A stretch of DNA of 44,592 bases from Streptococcus sp. DD13 (GTDB lineage Bacteria; Bacillota; Bacilli; Lactobacillales; Streptococcaceae). The position numbers were made by a program, and so were the translations under genes. Below are positions 10,326-19,061 of this stretch, one piece after another (position 1 is the first letter of the stretch; each line of letters starts with the position of its first letter). Under the pieces are notes generated by a model. The model did no database searches. It saw only the letters and a list, made by a program, of their open reading frames with translations, and was not told the origin of the DNA. The stretch is taken from positions 197,103 through 241,694 of the forward strand of contig NZ_KQ969506.1 of the NCBI RefSeq assembly GCF_001578875.1. The letters are read 5' to 3'.

Positions 10326-10395
10326 GTGGTCAAAGAGTATGCATCAGAATGGGGGAATGGGGACTGTTCAAATTTTCGATAAAAATGTTTCTTCA

Positions 10396-10428
10396 TTTCA
10401 TAAAGATTTCATATTTCCTTTTTATAAT
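10396..10428 (+). promoter_or_regulatory. Promoter with tandem TTTCAT repeats before vex1
   Basis: TATAAT at 10423-10428. Two TTTCAT copies (10396-10401 and 10407-10412) are spaced 11 bp apart, where a -35 would be expected and no good -35 is seen. One-turn direct repeats are typical of OmpR-type regulators, so the response regulator encoded in this operon may bind here (inference). Confidence 0.45.
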
Positions 10429-10470
10429 CATCTTATCAGCATAAAGGAAACAAAATGAAGGAGGTGTCAG

Positions 10471-11748
10471 ATGCGTCCGATCCAAAGAGCTTGGGCTTAT
10501 GTGCGTAGAAAGCGCTGGAGAAGTGTGACCTTATTTTCTATTTTTCTTCTTCTATTAGCAGGGAGTTCAGCCTGCTTGACCTTGATGGTCTCTAAGCAGA
10601 GTGTGGAAAAAAATCTCTATCGCTCATTCAATAGTTCCTTTTTCTTAAAGAAACTTGGGGAGGATCAGAATTTCTCTCTGTCAGAAGTAGAGTCTGTAGG
10701 CCGTATCTCAGGTGTCGAGAGCTTAGCTCCAGAGCTTGTCATGCTTGCAAACCTAAGAGATAAGGAGGTCGTTTCGGGGCAACAAGCTGTCGTTCGTAAC
10801 GACCTGGAAGGACAAGCCAGCAATCTACTGGGAGTAACGGCACTCATGGACTCAGCTAGGGAGGCTCGGTTTACCAGCTCAAGCTTCAAGCTGACGAAGG
10901 GGCGATCTCTTCAGAAAGGGGATCAGCAAAAAATCCTCATCCACCAAGAGCTGGCTCAGAAAAATAACTTGGAAATAGGAGATCGTCTAGAGTTAGAATC
11001 GCTAGGAATCGATGGCAAAGAGGGAAAGCCACTCCCCTTTGAGATCGTGGGGATTTTCTCTGGGAAACAGCAAGAACGCTTCACAGGTCTAAGTTCAGAC
11101 TTCAGTGAAAATCAGGTCTTTATTGACTATGATAGTAGTCAACGTCTTCTGGGAGTCTCGAAACAAACTGTCTCAAAAGCCCGTTTTTTTGTCCAATCCC
11201 CTGATCAGATGTCCTCTATCCTGCAGCAAGTACGGCAGATGGGACTTGAAGCAAAAGGGTTTCAGTTGGAGCAGGACAATCACCACTTCGAGCAGGTCAA
11301 GGAGTCTGTAGATACCTTTCAGTCCTTCTTGCAGCTCTTTCTCTACGGCATTTTACTGGCTGGTGCGGGAAGCTTGATCTTGGTCCTATCCCTTTGGCTT
11401 AGAGACCGGATCTACGAAGTTGGCATTCTTCTTTCCTTGGGACAGCATAAGGGAGAGATTTTGCTCCAATTTTGTTTGGAAATCTTGATTCTCTCTCTTG
11501 GGGCTCTTTTACCAGCATTTGTGACTGCAAGAGTGGGGATTACTTACCTCTTACAGACTCTATTAGCTGGCACTGAGCAAGTCGGTCTACAGGAGACGAT
11601 TGCGCAGACAAGTGGGATTGCGACTAGTTTACTCGTCTTTGCTCAGGCCTATGCTTTCCTTCTTTTTCTGGCATTCTCGTCGGTGAGTCTTTGCTTTGTC
11701 TTTTTATTCCGAAAATCCCCAAAAGAAATACTATCATCTATGAGTTAA
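10471..11748 (+). CDS. FtsX-like ABC transporter permease (Vex1-like)
   Basis: 425-aa membrane protein of the MacB/FtsX type: cytoplasmic N-terminus (RAWAYVRRKRWRS), first helix at about 19-40, a large extracellular domain (about 41-280), then three helices near 285-310, 325-360 and 385-415. The end KSPKEILSSMS is typical. The order permease, ATPase, permease, response regulator, kinase and the lengths match the vex123-vncRS locus of S. pneumoniae, so it is probably the orthologue of vex1. AGGAGGTGTC precedes the ATG. Substrate unknown; these transporters often export peptides or answer wall-active agents. Confidence 0.85.
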   Translation: MRPIQRAWAYVRRKRWRSVTLFSIFLLLLAGSSACLTLMVSKQSVEKNLYRSFNSSFFLKKLGEDQNFSLSEVESVGRISGVESLAPELVMLANLRDKEVVSGQQAVVRNDLEGQASNLLGVTALMDSAREARFTSSSFKLTKGRSLQKGDQQKILIHQELAQKNNLEIGDRLELESLGIDGKEGKPLPFEIVGIFSGKQQERFTGLSSDFSENQVFIDYDSSQRLLGVSKQTVSKARFFVQSPDQMSSILQQVRQMGLEAKGFQLEQDNHHFEQVKESVDTFQSFLQLFLYGILLAGAGSLILVLSLWLRDRIYEVGILLSLGQHKGEILLQFCLEILILSLGALLPAFVTARVGITYLLQTLLAGTEQVGLQETIAQTSGIATSLLVFAQAYAFLLFLAFSSVSLCFVFLFRKSPKEILSSMS

Positions 11749-11757
11749 GGAGATACC

Positions 11758-12420
11758 ATGACCTTATTACAGTTAGACAACCTTACCTATCGCTTTAAAA
11801 ATACGGCCGAAGCCGTCCTCTATAGGCTGAATTACCACTTTGAACCAGGGACTTTTTACAGTATCATCGGCCAGTCGGGCTCCGGAAAATCCACCCTTTT
11901 GTCCCTCATGGCTGGTCTGGATAGTCCAGTTGAAGGAGCCGTGCTCTATGAGGGAGAAGACATTCGAGAGAAGGGCTATTCCTATCATAGAAAGCACCAT
12001 GTTTCTCTTGTGTTTCAACAGTACAACTTGATTGACTATCTTTCCCCGCTGGAAAATATCCGTCTGGTTTCTCCGAAAGCGCAGAAAGAGACCTTATTGG
12101 AGCTTGGCCTGGATCAAAGTCAAATCAAACGAAATGTCCTCCAATTGTCCGGTGGTCAGCAACAACGCGTGGCCATCGCGCGCAGTCTGGTCTCAGAAGC
12201 CCCAGTTATTTTAGCAGATGAGCCAACGGGAAACCTCGACCCCAAGACGGCAGAGGAAATTGTCCATCTTTTGAAGAATTTGGCGCATCAGTCGGGAAAG
12301 TGTGTCATCGTCGTGACGCATAGCCAAGAGGTGGCACAGGCTTCTGATGTCATCTTGGAGCTCAAGGACAAAAAGATCCGAGAGCTGACCCCTAATCTTG
12401 AAACGAATGATACTCCATAG
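11758..12420 (+). CDS. ABC transporter ATPase (Vex2-like)
   Basis: 220-aa ATPase of the MacB/LolD group. Walker [10 protein letters not shown] near residues 38-46, signature [15 protein letters not shown] near 129-143, Walker [14 protein letters not shown] near 151-163, H-loop VVTHS near 185-189. It sits between the two FtsX-type permeases and would drive the heterodimeric transporter. It begins 9 bases after the first permease stop, with AAGGAGATACC in front. Confidence 0.9.
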   Translation: MTLLQLDNLTYRFKNTAEAVLYRLNYHFEPGTFYSIIGQSGSGKSTLLSLMAGLDSPVEGAVLYEGEDIREKGYSYHRKHHVSLVFQQYNLIDYLSPLENIRLVSPKAQKETLLELGLDQSQIKRNVLQLSGGQQQRVAIARSLVSEAPVILADEPTGNLDPKTAEEIVHLLKNLAHQSGKCVIVVTHSQEVAQASDVILELKDKKIRELTPNLETNDTP

Positions 12421-12431
12421 AAAGGTAGCCT

Positions 12432-13811
12432 ATGTTACACAGAGCGTTTGCATATGTCAGCAGAAAGATTTTTAAATCTATCGTTATTTTTTGTCTCCTT
12501 CTCTTGATGGCTAGTCTGAGTCTGATTGGTCTTTCTGTCAAAGAGGCGACAGCCCGGGCTGCACAGGAAAGTTTCAAAAATATCACGAATAGCTTTTCCA
12601 TGCAGATCAACCGTCGGGTCAACCCAGGAACACCTCGCGGTGCTGGGAATATCAAGGGAGTAGACATTCAAAAAATCACAGAAAACGCCGCAATCGATTC
12701 TTATATCAAAAGAATCAATGCGATTGGCGATTTGAAAGGCTATGAGCTTATTGAGACTTCAGAGACCAAGCAAAATCTGACTCCCGAGCGTGCCCAACGC
12801 TTTGGCAGTAGTATGATGGTCACAGGAGTCAATGACTCTTCTAAGGAAGACAAGTTTGTCTCAGGGGCTTACCAGCTCGTTCAGGGAAAACATTTGACAG
12901 ATGGAGACAAACACCAAGTTCTCCTTCATAAGGACTTGGCTAGCAAATACGGCTGGAAGGTGGGGGACAAAGTGACTCTGGCTTCCAATATTTACGATGC
13001 AGACAATGAAAAAGGTGCCCGAGAAACGATCGAAGTCACGATTAAAGGGCTCTTTGATGGACATAACAAGTCAGCTGTGACCTATTCCCAGGAGCTCTAT
13101 GAAAATACAGCGATCACAGACCTTAAGACCGCGGCTCAGCTCTATGGGAATACTGAAGAAACCGCCCAGTATGAAGATGCGACTTTCTTTGTAAAAGCTG
13201 ATAAAAACCTAGATGCAGTCCTGCAAGACTTAGCCAGCATCAAGGGGATCGACTGGGGAAGCTATAGCCTCTTTAAAAGTTCGTCTAATTATCCCGCTCT
13301 AGATCAGTCGATCTCTGGGATGTACCGGATGGCAGATCTCCTCTTCTGGGGTAGTTTGATCTTTTCCTTACTTTTACTGAGCCTTTTGCTCAGCCTCTGG
13401 GTCAACACCCGTCGCAAGGAAGTAGGAATCTTCCTCTCAATTGGGCTAAAGCCAGTTACTATCTTGGGGCAGTTTCTGACAGAAAGTAGCTTGCTGGCGG
13501 TACCAGCTTTTATCGCCTCCTACTTTGTCGCCCAAGCGACTGCCTACCAGATTGGCAATCACCTTTTAACAAGCGTGACTACGGATGTGGCTAAAGTAGC
13601 TAGTAAAGCTGCCCAAGCGTCCAATCTAGGAGGGGGAGCAGAAGTAGATGGGTTTAGCAAGACACTATCCAGCTTGAATATCAGTATCCAAGCTCGAGAT
13701 ATGGGCATAGTGTTTCTCCTTGGCTTTTTCTTGCTGGCTTTGGTAGTGAGCGTGACCGCTAGTCCCATCTTGAGAAGAGCTCCAAAAGAAATCCTAGGGG
13801 ACATGAGCTAA
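12432..13811 (+). CDS. FtsX-like ABC transporter permease (Vex3-like)
   Basis: 459-aa partner permease. First helix about 13-35 (IVIFCLLLLMASLSLIGLSV), extracellular domain about 36-295, then helices near 302-325, 340-370 and 425-450, ending RRAPKEILGDMS, the same tail seen in the first permease. The length equals that of pneumococcal Vex3. Twelve bases separate it from the ATPase gene. A 69-nt gap follows before the response regulator. Confidence 0.85.
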   Translation: MLHRAFAYVSRKIFKSIVIFCLLLLMASLSLIGLSVKEATARAAQESFKNITNSFSMQINRRVNPGTPRGAGNIKGVDIQKITENAAIDSYIKRINAIGDLKGYELIETSETKQNLTPERAQRFGSSMMVTGVNDSSKEDKFVSGAYQLVQGKHLTDGDKHQVLLHKDLASKYGWKVGDKVTLASNIYDADNEKGARETIEVTIKGLFDGHNKSAVTYSQELYENTAITDLKTAAQLYGNTEETAQYEDATFFVKADKNLDAVLQDLASIKGIDWGSYSLFKSSSNYPALDQSISGMYRMADLLFWGSLIFSLLLLSLLLSLWVNTRRKEVGIFLSIGLKPVTILGQFLTESSLLAVPAFIASYFVAQATAYQIGNHLLTSVTTDVAKVASKAAQASNLGGGAEVDGFSKTLSSLNISIQARDMGIVFLLGFFLLALVVSVTASPILRRAPKEILGDMS

Positions 13812-13836
13812 GAAACCCCTACCATATCTGGGGGAA

Positions 13837-13884
13837 ATGAAGTATAATAATGAAAAAGCAAGACGGAAAAAGGATAGGATATGA
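13837..13884 (+). CDS. 15-codon ORF at the pep27 position (doubtful)
   Basis: ATG 13837 to TGA 13884 encodes MKYNNEKARRKKDRI; its stop overlaps the start of the response regulator (ATGA). In S. pneumoniae the 27-residue pep27 lies in this gap. The sequence here does not resemble pep27, the ribosome binding site is crowded (GGGGG only 3 bases away), and a -10-like TATAAT (13843-13848) lies inside it. Probably not a gene. Confidence 0.15.
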   Translation: MKYNNEKARRKKDRI

Positions 13885-14537
13885 AGATTCTGATTGTAGA
13901 AGATGAGGAGTTGATTCGAGAGGGAATGAGTGACTTCCTGCTAGATTGTGGCTATGAAACCTTTCAGGCAGGGGATGGTCAGGAGGCCTTGCAACTTTTT
14001 TTTAGATATGATTTAGACCTCGTCTTACTGGATATCCAGCTGCCCAAGCGAAATGGTTTAGAAGTTCTGACTGAGATTCGTAAGGTCAGCCAGGTCCCCG
14101 TCCTGATACTGACGGCCTTTCAAGATGAGGAGTACAAGCTGACCGCCTTTACTTCTCTAGCAGACGGCTACTTGGAAAAGCCTTTTTCCCTATCGCTCCT
14201 CAAAGTTCGGATAGAGGCTATTTTACAACGGTATTATCGAAAAGAGGACTGCTTTTCATACGGAGAGACCCGAGTGGACTTTATAGGCTATCAGGCGACA
14301 GTAGCTGGCCAGCCAGTGTCTCTGAATGCTAAAGAATTGGCCATTTTGGCTTACTTGGTTCAAAATGAAGGTCGCGTCCTGACACGGACGCAGATCTTGG
14401 ATGCGGTCTGGCAGGAGACAGAGGACATCCCTTTTGACCGCGTCATCGATGTCTATATCAAGGAGCTCCGTAAAAAGCTGGATTTGGATTGCATCCATAC
14501 AGTCCGCAATGTCGGTTACAAATTGGAGAGAAAATGA
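13881..14537 (+). CDS. OmpR-family response regulator (VncR-like)
   Basis: 218-aa two-domain regulator. Receiver domain 1-118 with acidic pair E7/D8, phospho-acceptor D51 (LVLLD) and switch lysine K100 (LEKPFS). Winged-helix DNA-binding domain about 128-218 (SLNAKELAILAYLVQNEGRV, then DVYIKELRKKL). It most likely controls the upstream ABC operon; see the tandem TTTCAT boxes at 10396-10412. The kinase start overlaps its stop (ATGA), so the pair is coupled. Confidence 0.92.
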   Translation: MKILIVEDEELIREGMSDFLLDCGYETFQAGDGQEALQLFFRYDLDLVLLDIQLPKRNGLEVLTEIRKVSQVPVLILTAFQDEEYKLTAFTSLADGYLEKPFSLSLLKVRIEAILQRYYRKEDCFSYGETRVDFIGYQATVAGQPVSLNAKELAILAYLVQNEGRVLTRTQILDAVWQETEDIPFDRVIDVYIKELRKKLDLDCIHTVRNVGYKLERK

Positions 14538-15859
14538 AGCGATTGAGTTTATTTACCAAGGTTTTTGCTTACACCTTCTCGATCTTTGCAGTCCTTCTCT
14601 TGTGTCTTCACTTGGCGATTTATTTCCTCTTTCCTCTGACCTATCAGGACAAAAGGCAGGAGAATTTGAGTCAAAAAGCGACGGACATTGCTCGCTCTCT
14701 TGATGGCCAGGATCAAAAAACGATGGAGCAGGTACTGGCTGTCTACTCAAGGAGCAGTGATATCCTTGTAACGATCAAAGGGGAGGCTAGTACCAATACG
14801 TTAAAAGTAGCGGATGGTCTTCCGTTGGATCCTAAACGACAAACCAATTCAATTGTCATTGAGGAGCGTGAATTAAAGACTCGTGGAGGGCAAACTCTGA
14901 CACTTCAGTTTCTAACATCCATGGACTTGCAGAAGGAAGCTGAGCAGATGAGTTTAGGATTTTTGCCCTATACGCTTCTTGCTTCCTTTCTCCTCTCCCT
15001 TTTGATCTCTTACAGCTATGCTAAGATGATCGTAGCGCCGATTTTGGATATCAAGCGGGCAACGCGACGGATGATGGACCTAGACCGGGATGTCCGTCTA
15101 CGGGTAGACTCCACGGATGAGATTGGGGACCTAAAAGAACAAATCAACAGTCTCTACCAGCATTTGTTGGCTACTATTTCAAATCTCCATGAGAAAAATG
15201 AAGCTGTCCTTCAGCTAGAGCGAATGAAGGTGGAGTTTTTACGAGGAGCTTCACATGAGCTTAAGACCCCCTTAACCAGTCTAAAGATTCTCCTGGAAAA
15301 CATGCAGGCTAAGGTCGGTCGCTACAAGGATCGAGACCACTATCTGACAGTGGCGTCTAACCTTGTAGATGATCTCAGCCATCAGGTGCTACAGATTTTA
15401 TCACTCTCTTCTGTCCAAGAACTTCGGGAGGAGAAAGAGACGATTTCTCTACGGGAATTGACCAGTAGCTTACTGGCAGACTATAGCCTCCTTGCCAAAG
15501 AAAGCAAACTCTCGGTAGAAAATCATCTCAGTCATCAACAGGCTTACCTCAATCCGTCGACCCTCCGGCTCCTTCTATCCAATCTCATCAGCAATGCCAC
15601 CAAGCACTCTAGTCCAGGAGGATTTGTCAGGATTGGGGAGGAAAATGGCTGGTTTTACATCGAAAACAGTTGTTCCATAAAGGAACAAACCATCGTTGTT
15701 CAGTCTTTCTCTGACGAATATCACCGGCAAGCAAAAGGTTCTGGCCTAGGTCTCTTTGTCATCAAGACCCTACTAGAGCATGAAGAAATCCCTTACCGCG
15801 TAGAAAGAAAGGAACAAAGCTTAATCTTTCTCATGAAAGTGCCAGGACCCCTCTCTTAA
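14534..15859 (+). CDS. Sensor histidine kinase (VncS-like)
   Basis: 441-aa membrane kinase. Helices at about 11-33 and 140-163 bracket an extracellular sensor of roughly 105 residues. A HAMP linker follows, then the H-box SHELKTPLTS with H241, the N-box LSNLISNATKHSS and the G-box GSGLGLFVIK. I start at ATG 14534, overlapping the regulator stop, because the protein then begins with the first membrane helix; the longer frame from 14489 adds 15 residues encoded inside the regulator gene. The signal is unknown. Confidence 0.9.
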   Translation: MKRLSLFTKVFAYTFSIFAVLLLCLHLAIYFLFPLTYQDKRQENLSQKATDIARSLDGQDQKTMEQVLAVYSRSSDILVTIKGEASTNTLKVADGLPLDPKRQTNSIVIEERELKTRGGQTLTLQFLTSMDLQKEAEQMSLGFLPYTLLASFLLSLLISYSYAKMIVAPILDIKRATRRMMDLDRDVRLRVDSTDEIGDLKEQINSLYQHLLATISNLHEKNEAVLQLERMKVEFLRGASHELKTPLTSLKILLENMQAKVGRYKDRDHYLTVASNLVDDLSHQVLQILSLSSVQELREEKETISLRELTSSLLADYSLLAKESKLSVENHLSHQQAYLNPSTLRLLLSNLISNATKHSSPGGFVRIGEENGWFYIENSCSIKEQTIVVQSFSDEYHRQAKGSGLGLFVIKTLLEHEEIPYRVERKEQSLIFLMKVPGPLS

Positions 15860-15867
15860 ACTCAAAG

Positions 15868-15901
15868 AAAACTTGTTGTTAAGCCTACAACAAGTTTTTT
15901 T
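15868..15901 (+). terminator. Terminator of the vex/vnc operon
   Basis: AAAACTTGTTGT pairs with ACAACAAGTTTT across a short loop, followed by a T-run; it lies 9 bases after the kinase stop. Confidence 0.85.
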
Positions 15902-15952
15902 AAAAAAAGATTTGATCACAATTCACGAGTGCATTTCCTGCTGCCCATCCGT

Positions 15953-16050
15953 CTATTGGAAGTAGCGGTCTCCTTCAAACGGATCATACAGGCCCATTTT
16001 TTTAAAGGAATCGAGCGAGGAAAAAGTGGATTTTTTTGTTTAAACGGTAG
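15953..16050 (-). pseudogene. Possible gene fragment (minus strand)
   Basis: A minus-strand frame reads SSLDSFKKMGLYDPFEGDRY then FQ and a stop (15953-15955). The composition is protein-like, but the frame is closed by a stop a few codons upstream and has no start signal. I do not recognise the family. It may be the C-terminal relic of a lost gene between the kinase and pepV. Confidence 0.25.
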
Positions 16051-16073
16051 AAAATGACCAGAAAATACCGTTT
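16042..16073. repeat. Inverted repeat upstream of pepV
   Basis: AAACGGTA (16042-16049) and TACCGTTT (16066-16073) form an 8-bp dyad with a 16-nt loop, followed by T residues, about 20 bases before the pepV -10. It could be an operator or a weak terminator. Confidence 0.4.
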
Positions 16074-16088
16074 TTCTATTCCCCTTTG

Positions 16089-16097
16089 TGCTATAAT
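16089..16097 (+). promoter_or_regulatory. Extended -10 of pepV
   Basis: TGCTATAAT at 16089-16097, an extended -10 with no good -35. The ATG 16129 lies 31 bases downstream. Confidence 0.55.
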
Positions 16098-16128
16098 AAG
16101 CTTAGTATCATTTAGCAAAGGAGTCACT

Positions 16129-17538
16129 ATGACAGCAGTAGATTTTAAAGCAGAAGTTGCGAAACGTCGTGACGCCATGATGGCGGACTTGTTTAGCCTC
16201 TTGGAAATTAACTCTGAACGGGACGATAGTAAAGCTGATAAGGACCATCCTTTTGGTCCTGGTCCAGTCAAGGCCTTGGAAAAATTTTTGGAAATCGCAG
16301 AACGGGATGGCTATGAAACAAAGAATGTCGACAATTATGCCGGTCATTTTACCTTTGGACAAGGAGAAGAAGAACTAGGAATTTTCGCCCATATGGACGT
16401 TGTACCAGCTGGGAGTGGCTGGAATACGGACCCCTATAAACCTGAGATCATTGATGGCAAGCTCTATGCACGTGGGTCATCCGATGACAAGGGACCAACC
16501 ATGGCTTGTTATTACGGCTTGAAAATCATCAAAGAACTGGGTCTTCCTGTTTCAAAACGGGTGCGGTTCGTTGTCGGAACCGATGAAGAGTCCGGATGGG
16601 GCGACATGGATTATTACTTTGCCCATGTAGGTCTACCTGAGCCAGACTTTGGCTTTTCTCCGGATGCAGAGTTCCCAATCATCAATGGCGAAAAAGGAAA
16701 TATCACAGAATACCTCCATTTTGGCAGCAGCAATGGGGGAAGTTACCACCTGGTTTCCTTTAAAGGCGGCCTTCGGGAAAACATGGTCCCTGAGTCTGCA
16801 ACAGCTGTCTTTACAGCTGATACAGACCTTGCAAGTCTGCAAGATGCTTTGACGCATTTTGTTAGCGAATACCCAGTGACAGGATCTGTTCGAGAAGAAA
16901 ATGGTCAATTTATCGTTCAAATAACAGGGAAGTCTGCCCATGGTGCCTCTCCACAGTCTGGTATCAACGGAGCGACCTATTTGGCCCGCTTCTTAAATGA
17001 CTTTGACTTTGCAGGAGCTGCGAAGGAGTATATCCATTTGGCTGCGACCTATGTCTTTGAAGACCATACTGGTGAAAAGTTAGGAGTAGCTCATACGGAT
17101 GCAAAAATGGGCCGACTATCTATGAATGCTGGCGTTTGGAGCTTTGATCAGGATGCTAAGGACAATACCATTGCCCTGAACTTCCGTTACCCACAAGGAA
17201 CAGATGCCGCAAGGATCCAATCTCAGTTGGCCACCCTTCCAGGAGTTGTATCTGTCAGCCTTTCAGAACATGAGCACACACCTCACTATGTCCCGATGGA
17301 AGATGAGCTTGTATCCACCTTACTGGCCGTTTATGAAAAGCACACTGGCCTTAAAGGTTCTGAGCAAATCATCGGTGGGGGAACCTTTGGCCGCCTCTTG
17401 AAACGTGGGGTTGCCTATGGAGCGATGTTCCCAGGATACACGGATACTATGCACCAGGCTAACGAGTTTGCAGACGTAGAAGATTTGTATCGTGCTGCAG
17501 CAATTTATGCAGAAGCGATTTATGAGCTGATCAAATAA
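16129..17538 (+). CDS. pepV: Dipeptidase PepV (M20 family)
   Basis: Cytosolic zinc dipeptidase that cleaves Xaa-Xaa dipeptides including beta-alanyl ones. 469 aa. M20 signatures: IFAHMDVVPAG (zinc ligand His and general Asp), ARGSSDDKGP (bridging Asp), GTDEESG (catalytic Glu plus metal Glu), and a C-terminal AMFPGYTDTMHQANEF with a ligand His. I start at ATG 16129, which has AAAGGAG 6 bases upstream; the longer frame from 16054 would contain the promoter. It is followed after 28 bases by the uracil-DNA-glycosylase-like gene. Confidence 0.93.
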   Translation: MTAVDFKAEVAKRRDAMMADLFSLLEINSERDDSKADKDHPFGPGPVKALEKFLEIAERDGYETKNVDNYAGHFTFGQGEEELGIFAHMDVVPAGSGWNTDPYKPEIIDGKLYARGSSDDKGPTMACYYGLKIIKELGLPVSKRVRFVVGTDEESGWGDMDYYFAHVGLPEPDFGFSPDAEFPIINGEKGNITEYLHFGSSNGGSYHLVSFKGGLRENMVPESATAVFTADTDLASLQDALTHFVSEYPVTGSVREENGQFIVQITGKSAHGASPQSGINGATYLARFLNDFDFAGAAKEYIHLAATYVFEDHTGEKLGVAHTDAKMGRLSMNAGVWSFDQDAKDNTIALNFRYPQGTDAARIQSQLATLPGVVSVSLSEHEHTPHYVPMEDELVSTLLAVYEKHTGLKGSEQIIGGGTFGRLLKRGVAYGAMFPGYTDTMHQANEFADVEDLYRAAAIYAEAIYELIK

Positions 17539-17566
17539 ACAAGCCTTGTAAAGGAGGATGGAGCGG

Positions 17567-18142
17567 ATGCAGGAGATTATCAAGCAAATCATGGAAGATC
17601 CACAGAATGCCTTGTTCACTTCGAAAGGGATTCGGCCACTTTTTACAGCTCCAAAGACAGCACGGATCAATATTGTCGGACAGGCTCCAGGTATTCGTGC
17701 CCAAGAGTCTGGCTTGTATTGGAATGATCCTTCTGGCGATAATCTACGGGCTTGGCTAGGAGTGGATCGGGAGACCTTCTATCAGTCTGGCTATTTTGCG
17801 GTGATTCCTATGGATTTCTATTTCCCAGGAAGTGGCCCGTCAGGAGACCTGCCTCCACGAAAGGGCTTTGCAGAGAAATGGCATGGAAAAATTTTAGAAC
17901 AGTTACCTGATATTGAACTAACGATTCTAATTGGAAATTATGCCCAGCGCTATTATTTACATCAGAAGTCGTCTGCTAAGTTGACGGAGACTGTTCGTCA
18001 CTTTAAGGATTACCTGCCCCAGTATCTCCCCTTAGTGCATCCTTCCCCCCGCAACAATATCTGGCAGAAAAAGAATCCCTGGTTTAAGGAAGAAGTTTTG
18101 CCGGAAGTACAAGAACTTGTAAAAAAGATTTTGGACAAGTAA
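17567..18142 (+). CDS. Uracil-DNA glycosylase family protein
   Basis: 191-aa protein with the UDG fold: INIVGQAPGIRAQESGLYWN near residues 33-52 (the water-activating loop region of the family) and LVHPSPRNNIW near 154-164 (the leucine-loop HPSP motif). It may excise uracil or a related base from DNA, but this single-domain group is poorly characterised. ATG 17567 is chosen because AAGGAGG ends 9 bases upstream; ATG 17558 would abut the ribosome binding site. A copy of the dispersed 171-bp repeat follows. Confidence 0.8.
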   Translation: MQEIIKQIMEDPQNALFTSKGIRPLFTAPKTARINIVGQAPGIRAQESGLYWNDPSGDNLRAWLGVDRETFYQSGYFAVIPMDFYFPGSGPSGDLPPRKGFAEKWHGKILEQLPDIELTILIGNYAQRYYLHQKSSAKLTETVRHFKDYLPQYLPLVHPSPRNNIWQKKNPWFKEEVLPEVQELVKKILDK

Positions 18143-18186
18143 AAGAAACGGATCCAAGGATTCGTTATCAAAGTGAAAGTGAGAGA

Positions 18187-18357
18187 GTGGGACAAAAATC
18201 GGTCATTCCTTAGAATTCGATTTCTGTCCCACCTCCGCACAGTTGAGTCGAGCTGTAAAAGCGGATGAAATCAGCCTAGGAGAGCCCACTCAACCATTGC
18301 GTCTTGCTCAACCATCCAAAAACAATGGAGAGGCTAGGACTTTTGTCCCAGCCTCTT
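18187..18357. repeat. Dispersed intergenic repeat, copy 1 (reverse orientation)
   Basis: 171-bp element. One end is a palindrome (GTGGGACAAAAATCG with CGATTTCTGTCCCAC, 18187-18233); the other is GAGGCTAGGAC facing GTCCCAGCCTC (18340-18355). The middle carries CAGTTGAGTCGAGCTGTAAA and a GAGCCCACTCAACC stretch shared with the copies at 27722 and 37396, which point the other way. Both ends can act as terminators. Confidence 0.85.
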
Positions 18358-18455
18358 CATTTTCTAGTGAATGGAAACCTATTCGCAGTCAAATCTCCCA
18401 TTTTGAAGTCATTTATGGTAGGATTTTTAAAGAAGAGAAGGAAAGGGGGTAAGAT

Positions 18456-19052
18456 ATGTTGAAATGGATACGCCGGGGAATCTTATTGAGCTTGATCGCC
18501 TTGATCGGTTTAGCCTGCTTGCTCATTCCAGATCGGGTAAACCCTTCGGATCAACTGCAACAAGTCCAAACAGAAATGTCCTTGGCCAGCTTGGTGCAAG
18601 ATCTCAGTGCAGACCAGATCGATCTGACCAGCCAAACAGCGACGATTCGATTGCGGACGGGCCGCTTTAATCAATATTTGAAATCTCTCATTGGTCAACT
18701 GGGAAGCCGTCCCTTAAATGAGACAGCCTACAGTCTAGAAGGGGACTACCTTCGCTTGCAAACACCGGTCCAACTAGGTCCGATTGAGAGTAAGCTAGAC
18801 ATGGAATTTTCCGTCAGTGTGGTAAACCAACATCTGGTCTTAAGAGCTGTACATGCTCGACTTGGGAAGATGCCCCTTCCGACCAGTTTGGTCCTGTCGC
18901 TGATAAAGGGTCAACTGATCAAAGGGAATCCTGATCTTGTAGTGGATCAATCTGACATTCAACTATCATTAACGAGTCGTCCATTTGAGATTCGAGAAGT
19001 GTCTATTACAGACGGAGAAGCAACGTTTGTGATCGGTTTACAGACCAATTAG
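18456..19052 (+). CDS. YpmS-family (DUF2140) membrane-anchored protein
   Basis: 198 aa with one N-terminal membrane helix (about 8-26, GILLSLIALIGLACLLI) and an extracellular beta-rich domain, the layout of the YpmS/DUF2140 family found in lactic acid bacteria. A Cys at residue 21 lies inside the helix, but the surrounding residues do not form a convincing lipobox. Ribosome binding site AAGGGGG. The next gene begins 9 bases after its stop, so they are probably co-transcribed. The function of the family is unknown. Confidence 0.75.
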   Translation: MLKWIRRGILLSLIALIGLACLLIPDRVNPSDQLQQVQTEMSLASLVQDLSADQIDLTSQTATIRLRTGRFNQYLKSLIGQLGSRPLNETAYSLEGDYLRLQTPVQLGPIESKLDMEFSVSVVNQHLVLRAVHARLGKMPLPTSLVLSLIKGQLIKGNPDLVVDQSDIQLSLTSRPFEIREVSITDGEATFVIGLQTN

Positions 19053-19061
19053 GAGGAAAGA

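Larger units (their letters stand above)
10242..10470. other. Noncoding stretch between tracrRNA and vex1
   Basis: This is where cas9-cas1-cas2-csn2 and an array would sit in a complete type II-A locus. I find no cas start, no complete CRISPR repeat and no convincing coding frame. It holds a small terminator-like hairpin (10298-10325) and the vex1 promoter region. It is likely a deletion scar or a site where the locus was exchanged. Confidence 0.5.

Noticed and set aside
10231..10458. Plus-strand ORF of 75 codons
   Set aside because: It includes a hairpin terminator and the vex1 promoter, with no ribosome binding site or recognisable domain; not a cas remnant as far as I can see.
18243..18452. 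Plus-strand ORF of 69 codons
   Set aside because: It lies inside and just beyond dispersed repeat copy 1; the same frame recurs with the repeat, and it has no ribosome binding site.
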